Shown: piece by piece, positions 58,737 through 64,000 of the stretch
How the letters are laid out: every line of letters starts with the position of its first letter
Position numbering within the stretch: the stretch's first letter is position 1
NCBI GenBank assembly: GCA_037179515.1
Contig: JAXCGZ010005701.1
Coordinates: forward strand, 131,001 to 195,000
Source: Halocaridina rubra
Lineage: Eukaryota > Arthropoda > Malacostraca > Decapoda > Atyidae
Length of the DNA: 64,000 bases
Direction: 5' to 3'
Notes under the pieces: generated by a model
The model's database searches: none
Told to the model about the DNA's origin: nothing
Seen by the model: the letters and a program-made list of their open reading frames with translations, nothing else
Program-made: the position numbers and the translations under genes

Positions 58737-60566
58737 TATTGCTTCATTTTGAGTCTTTACCTTTTTGTGAGACAAGATGACCAGAAAAGGCTGGTCAACA
58801 CCAATAACCGTGTTGGAATATTATAATGAGGTAAGTGTCCTCTTACAAGAAAGAGAGGACTGGACAACTTGCATAATCTTAGCTTTGCAGCAGTTGCTAG
58901 ATACAGTCCCATTTGCGAGATTCATTAAATAACCGAGAGAGTAAGTTGCAAAGTCTTGGAGTGGTAGATAAATTATTTAGAAGGGAAGGGACATAGGGTC
59001 AGAGTAATACATGCAGTATACTGGAAGAAGGTTAGTAGAGAGATTCTTCAGGAATGCGTAAATTATTTTAGTAGACTATAAATACATTTGTGAATCTGCT
59101 CGCAGCCTATGCAGAGCTAGCGGTTAAAGTTAGAGGCAAAATAGTCGGAAAGATATTCAGGAGGACTTAGTAGTATACACGTGTGGTCAGACAAGTGATT
59201 AATGATATTCTTTACTTCAGAATGTAAGTAATGAGAAAGGACAAGAGCAAAAGAACACCCTTGCTTAGGTCTGCAATATCAGGAGAGGTTGTAATGAGGC
59301 GAGATTTTGATTACAAGTTGACCAATTTATTTACCTAAATTTAAGACATTGTAGATGTTAAAGATTCTCTGTTTAATTATAATTTGCTTTATTTTGTCAT
59401 TTCTTTGATTGATAATGTTAAGAATTTGATATTAATGGAATGGCAATTACTTTGAGTGTGTATTTAGGTTGAAGCATGAAGTTATCAAATAACTTGGAAC
59501 CCTGTGTACAGACTATTTAACATCCTCCTATAAAAACACTACATCTAAAAAGGTCTTGATTTAAGCTATTAAGTACTTGAGTTAGCAAGTATGCAGCGGT
59601 AATAAAAGTTATTAACTTATCCAAATTAAATTAGCTTTCTTGGTTCACATGTCTATTGAATTATTTACTTTTCATCAGTAGTCAACACTGCATTGGTAAT
59701 ATTCTATTATGGGCCCTCCATGACCTGTTCCACCCATCCTTTGGTGGGGATTTACACCAACCAATGGTCTATGCTGTAATAATGTATTATGTTCTTTATT
59801 TACTCTAATTTTTTATATTTTAAGAATATTTTACTGCTATCTTAATATAATATAATTTCCATATGTCTGAGATGTATAATTACTGAAAATTGTCCTATTT
59901 GTATTAATAGTTACATAAGTTTATATTTTTTATTGCCATGTGGTGTTGACCGCAGGGTCTGGCAATATATATACTGTATTCATAATATTCAGAATTTTAA
60001 GTAGTCACTTGATGGGCTACATATATAATATAGAATATGAAGATTATTATTAGCCTAACAATACAATAAAGGTTGGCGGGTCTTTACAAGGTACCTCAAG
60101 ACTCAATAAGCGAAAGAGATGTAGGAGTTGATATATTGGAAAATGTCTCCAGCAATGCTTATGAAAGGTATAGTAAATGAAGCATAAGCTTTTGTACCAA
60201 AAACAAGGATGATCTTCAGGCATATTACTTCTTTGAGCCTAACCTTGAATATGCAGCATCTTCTGGAATCAGAACTTGAGAAAGCATACAAATGAATTGG
60301 AGAGATATAAGACATGCTACAAAGCTGGTAGCAGATTTTAATATCAGTTAGGAAGGAATGCTGAAAGAATAAGACTTACCATCAATTGAAGCTAAAAGAA
60401 AGTGAGGGTTTGGTAATGGTTTACAAGTTCCTTCTGGTCTTGAGAGTGTGGATAGAGAGTGATATTTTGATAAAGTTGCCACGACAACTAGAGGTCTCAG
60501 TTTGAAGTTTAGACAGAGATATAGAACCACCATTATCTTTTTATAATTGTACTACACAAGTTATGT
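58737..60566. other. Unassigned region with an old duplicated segment
   Basis: No gene recognised. The stretch 59350-59700 (ttctctgtttaattataatt, attgataatgttaagaattt) resembles 61300-61680 (ttctctatgtaatgttaatt, gattaataatgttaagaaat) with many differences, so an old repeat or duplication is likely. Confidence 0.4.
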
Positions 60567-60830
60567 GTGTGTAAGACGACATCCATCATATGTGCAGTGG
60601 TTATAAGAGGATTGAATGACAAAGTTATAGTTCTGCCTGAAGAAAGGGTCACTGTAGCTTGCCCACAGGTCAAGACGTTAACCTTTTTCCAAAGCGAGTT
60701 CTTTGTGTATAAACATACTCTTCCCTCTAGAACTGCAGTAGTAGCCTCATCCAATATAGAACCTAGGTTTATAATAACTCCCCCTCATGATGTTTGTTTT
60801 TCTGTACTGAATGGTAGAGTATTTTTAGGA
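60567..60830 (+). pseudogene. Unidentified 88-codon coding-like fragment
   Basis: An open frame reads TSIICAVVIRGLNDKVIVLP, then EERVTVACPQVKTLTFFQSE, ASSNIEPRFIITPPHDVCFS and VLNGRVFLG-stop. Its composition is protein-like and unlike the AT-rich surroundings, but it has no ATG of its own at the start and no motif I can assign. It could be a piece of an LTR-retroelement polyprotein or of a host exon. Confidence 0.25.
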
Positions 60831-61919
60831 TAGGTCAGGCCAATGTTTAGCTCCACCTATAAAACTTATGGTCAAAACCCTGCTCATGAATTGAAGAACA
60901 GCTTAGTAGGTCTCACTCATACCTTAGACCAAAATGTTTTACTTAGAGATCAGAGAGCCTCTCCCCAATTGTAAGATAAGAGTCAGTCAGTTAATATCTG
61001 GGAAATGGGCATTTCAGGATAACTTGTATCTTCTAGTAAACTCCAAGCTGTGCTACCAAATGTTTGATTTCATTCACGTGTGGGTCACACTAGCATCAAA
61101 TTAGTAAACATCATCTGGATCAGTCACAAAATAGCCTCAAAAGAAACACAACAGTCCTTATTAGGAGTGCCCAAAAATCTCTTAAGCCACAATGGAAGAC
61201 TCGGATGTAAAGAAGAAAGTCAACGACATTACATTCCAGCTGTTCTGATTAAGAATATACTTTAATGTGAATAGGTATTTGCTAAAATCATTCTGAATAT
61301 TAAATATTCTCTATGTAATGTTAATTTGCTTTATTGTGTTAATTGTATGATTAATAATGTTAAGAAATTAAATAATATTAATAATGCTTTGGTTTAATAA
61401 TTAACTTGCTCTTGTTTTTATTTAAGCTGAAACGTGAAGGTTTCAACATGATATCAGACTTGTGTCTACAGTTAGCTAATGTTTAAAATGAATCTGCACT
61501 CTTCTAGTAACACTAAGTTTAATTCTTCAGTAGGGTTGATTTTGAGCTGCTAAGTGTATTAATATTAAACTGTCTAAAGCTGATAAATGTATGAGTTGAA
61601 CTGATTAAGTTATTCAAATTATAGAAAACTATTTACCTTTCGTCACTCATTATGCACCAGATGATTAATATTAGTATTGCAATTGTCATAAACTTTGCTA
61701 ATGTTAAATACTGTAATAATGTGCTATGTTCACCTTATGATTTAATTTAATTTGTCTTGTTTCCATGTGTATTTTGTTGCTCTATTACTTTTAATATTAT
61801 TTTCTTATCTTATTTTAAAGATGTATAAATATTGTAAATTATGTAATATATATTAATGCATGTACTTACATAATAATTCTACCTAAGGCATAATTATAAG
61901 CATTTCACCCTACAGTGAT
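60831..61919. other. Unassigned region
   Basis: Holds the second copy of the diverged segment (61300-61680). Otherwise no feature recognised. Confidence 0.4.
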
Positions 61920-61980
61920 GATTCGGTTTTACGTCTCGAACTCCCTTTTTCATAGAAGTAAGGGCTAGGACGGAGACTAA
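61920..61980 (-). repeat. SINE tail copy
   Basis: The complement (ccgtcctagcccttacttct, then gggagttcgagacgtaaaac) matches the tail of the SINE at 40796-40970. The tRNA head is not seen here. Confidence 0.6.
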
Positions 61981-62207
61981 ATATCTTTCACTCGACAGTG
62001 AAATTTTCATATTTTTGTTTTCATTGTAGTAAGTGACCACTTAATGGGTATCAATATACCTAAATGAGAATAGTCAAATTCTCCTTTCCCTTCACAGGGT
62101 TAGACTCAACAAAAACACTGACAGGCCTAACAGTCGTGACCCCTTGTTGTTGATGTAGTAAAGTGTCCCTGTCTGGTGATTACCTAAGTGTGATTACCTA
62201 ATTGTGT

Positions 62208-62960
62208 TTACGGGAAAGAGCCCAAAGCTCGTATCTTCCCATCTCCTGATCGGTTCCATTTTATACTTAAGTGATACTTATCATACCTGTCCTTAAAACT
62301 ATGGATTGAGATAGCATTAACTACCTCCTCGCTTAGTGAATTCCAATTATCAACTACTCTTACACTGAAAAAGTATTTCCTTACATCCTGCGCAGAAGTT
62401 TTCTTACGAAGCTTCAAACTATGACCTCTAGTTCTAGAGCCAGCCATATCAAAATATCGATCCCTATCCACTTCATCATAACCATGAAGGAATTTAAAGA
62501 CTGTCACCATATCCCCCCTCACTCTTCTAGCTTCGAGTGATGGTAAGTCTAATTCCCTCAGCCTCTCATCATAACTGAGATTGCGTATTTCTGGCACCAG
62601 TTTCGTGGCATGTCTTTGAACTTTATCAAGCTTTTAGCTATGTGCTTTTTCAAGTGCGGATTCCAAAAGGGGGCTGCATATTCGAGTTTTGGCCTCACAT
62701 AGGTTACATAAATATTTCTGAACATTTCCTTGTCCATGTGCCTGAAGGCTACCCTTACATTTGATAAGAATGCATATGCTGCCCTTACTATGCCATTTAT
62801 ATGTATTTCTGGAGACAAATCTGCCAGTATGTTTACTCCTAGATCTCTCTCATTTTCTGTCTCTTGAAGTTGTACTCCAGCCACCGAGTAGTCAAGCTTG
62901 GGCCTTCTTGCACTTGTACCCATTCTCATTACCTTACATTTTGAAGTATTGAATTTCATC
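62208..62960 (-). pseudogene. LINE reverse transcriptase C-terminal fragment
   Basis: The minus strand encodes the end of an RT in two overlapping frames. First (62959-62640) MKFNTSKCKVMRMGTSARRP, QLQETENERDLGVNILADLS and YVRPKLEYAAPFWNPHLKKH. After a stop at 62634-62636 and a frame change near 62600 comes RNLSYDERLRELDLPSLEAR, then VRGDMVTVFKFLHGYDEVDR, FFSVRVVDNWNSLSEEVVNA and SFKDRYDKYH to the stop at 62208. The palm with the FADD site is upstream of the preserved part and absent. It fits a Jockey/CR1-like LINE, 5'-truncated, and is the best preserved relative of the fragments inside family 2. Confidence 0.8.
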
Positions 62961-63887
62961 AGTGTCGTGCTTTACCTGGGCACCAGTCTTGCAAGGGTTT
63001 CCTTTTTAGGATGAGCACCTGTAGCATCAAGAAGGTACTCACTGGCGCAGTTTTCTGTAATAGTCGATGTCACTTTTTCTGACTGGCTTTTTCTTTAATA
63101 TTCTGTACTTCTTCAAGTACAGGCATCAGGAGGATGTGAATGATTAACTATTTCTCCTTGAATAATTACTCCTTATATTTTTGTCACCCACCACAACTTC
63201 CTTTGCATTCACTTTGCTAATTATGTTACATTGTCGTTTTAGTTTATCGATGATGTAGGTGTAACCATCAAGCAATAGATTTCTTCCCCTTATGTTGTTG
63301 GTATGAGTTCCATGATCTTAGAAGAAGCAATTACTTAAAAACATAGCTTTTATTTATCAGACGTGATAATGTACACATTTCAAAATAAACTTGAAAGAGA
63401 AAAATAAAGTAAATGAATGTAAAACACACTGAAGCGAAATGCTGAAAAACATCGGCTTACCTTTGCAACTTGTAACTAGCGAATGACTGACTGTATTAGA
63501 ATTTAAACAAGCTGGCTAATTTTGGGTTGGTTTGGGGAGTTACTAAAAAGTTAAAACAAGCAAAAAATGAATAGCTAAAGTGAAATTAGGAAAATGAATC
63601 CAGACCGTTTCCGAATAATCCAGATTGCTTTTTGCTATTATCGGTGTGCTATGGAATGTAATGTACCTCAGGGTTATTCATTTATGTAATTACCATTATT
63701 TAGCAGGTAAGTGCTTTTATTCTGCAACAGATTGCCATTGTTCAATTTCATGGTTTTCCTGCACACTAATCTGCCCCTCAACAGAATAGAGAGAGTGAGC
63801 ATCACTAGACGAATGGCTACTATGACAAAAAGACACATGAATCAAGACAAAAAGATATGCCAAAATTAAATTATAATTGTGGTCAAT
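62961..63887. other. Unassigned region
   Basis: No gene, terminal repeat or long microsatellite recognised. Confidence 0.4.
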
Positions 63888-63967
63888 TGTCCGTTCTGTG
63901 AAATGTCCATTAGGATAAATGTCCATTCAGTAAAATGTTCGATTCACCAAATATCCATCTGCCATCC
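63888..63967 (+). repeat. 16-bp minisatellite, five degenerate units
   Basis: Units begin at 63888, 63904, 63920, 63936 and 63952, each starting TGTCC/TGTTC/TATCC and most ending in AAA (TGTCCATTAGGATAAA, TGTCCATTCAGTAAAA). The match weakens in the fifth unit. Confidence 0.65.
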
Positions 63968-64000
63968 GTCCGGAAGCCAGACTGTAGATGGACAGATAAC

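Overview
The window looks like repeat-dense nuclear DNA from an arthropod, most plausibly a decapod crustacean. The grounds are very long (TA)n, (CT)n and (ATT)n microsatellites in and between transposons, many pogo/Tigger-type DNA transposons with TA target sites, an RTE-clade LINE of the endonuclease-RT kind common in decapods, a Jockey-type LINE, and tRNA-derived SINEs. The taxonomic call is inference from repeat style and was not tested by a search. Nothing prokaryotic, organellar or viral was seen.

Layout. 1-11.2 kb: a Tigger-derived deletion element, a composite 'CACCTTGTTC' element (family 2), a small MITE, then Tigger copy 1 (3694-9133) with a second element nested inside it at a TA site, followed by a tandem array of tRNA-like units and a microsatellite-bearing element. 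11.2-21.4 kb: a Tigger deletion element split by an RTE retrotransposon, two family 2 copies and two more Tigger deletion elements. 21.5-27.5 kb: an inverted family 2 copy and Tigger copy 2 (23873-27544, minus strand), which carries the better preserved transposase, with one single-base frameshift. 27.6-36 kb: a near-perfect palindrome, a deletion element of a TIGD1-like transposon, more tRNA-like units, two Tigger deletion elements, another family 2 copy and an unclassified inverted-repeat element.

36-40 kb: the only convincing host gene, an 11-finger C2H2 zinc-finger protein (38006-39484) in what looks like a terminal exon, with a splice acceptor upstream and a canonical polyadenylation signal downstream.

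40-49 kb: an inverted-repeat element holding a complete SINE with 13-bp target-site duplications, a LINE remnant split by a family 2 element, and a decayed TIGD1-like transposase. 49-57 kb: a three-layer nest (Jockey-type LINE inside another LINE inside a dispersed repeat), then a 5'-truncated RTE copy with a 16-bp target-site duplication. 57-64 kb: a TIR MITE, old diverged repeats, a LINE 3' fragment and a short 16-bp minisatellite; no host gene was recognised there.

No operon or pathway is present. The genes relate through transposition: broken Tigger copies supply terminal repeats and leader sequence to many deletion derivatives, and TA-rich microsatellites appear both as flanks and as cargo of these elements. 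The most notable patterns are the repeatedly mobilised composite family 2 element, the subterminal tandem arrays of the Tigger family, a shared deletion junction that leaves the same 49-codon ORF in several elements, and three hairpin palindromes.
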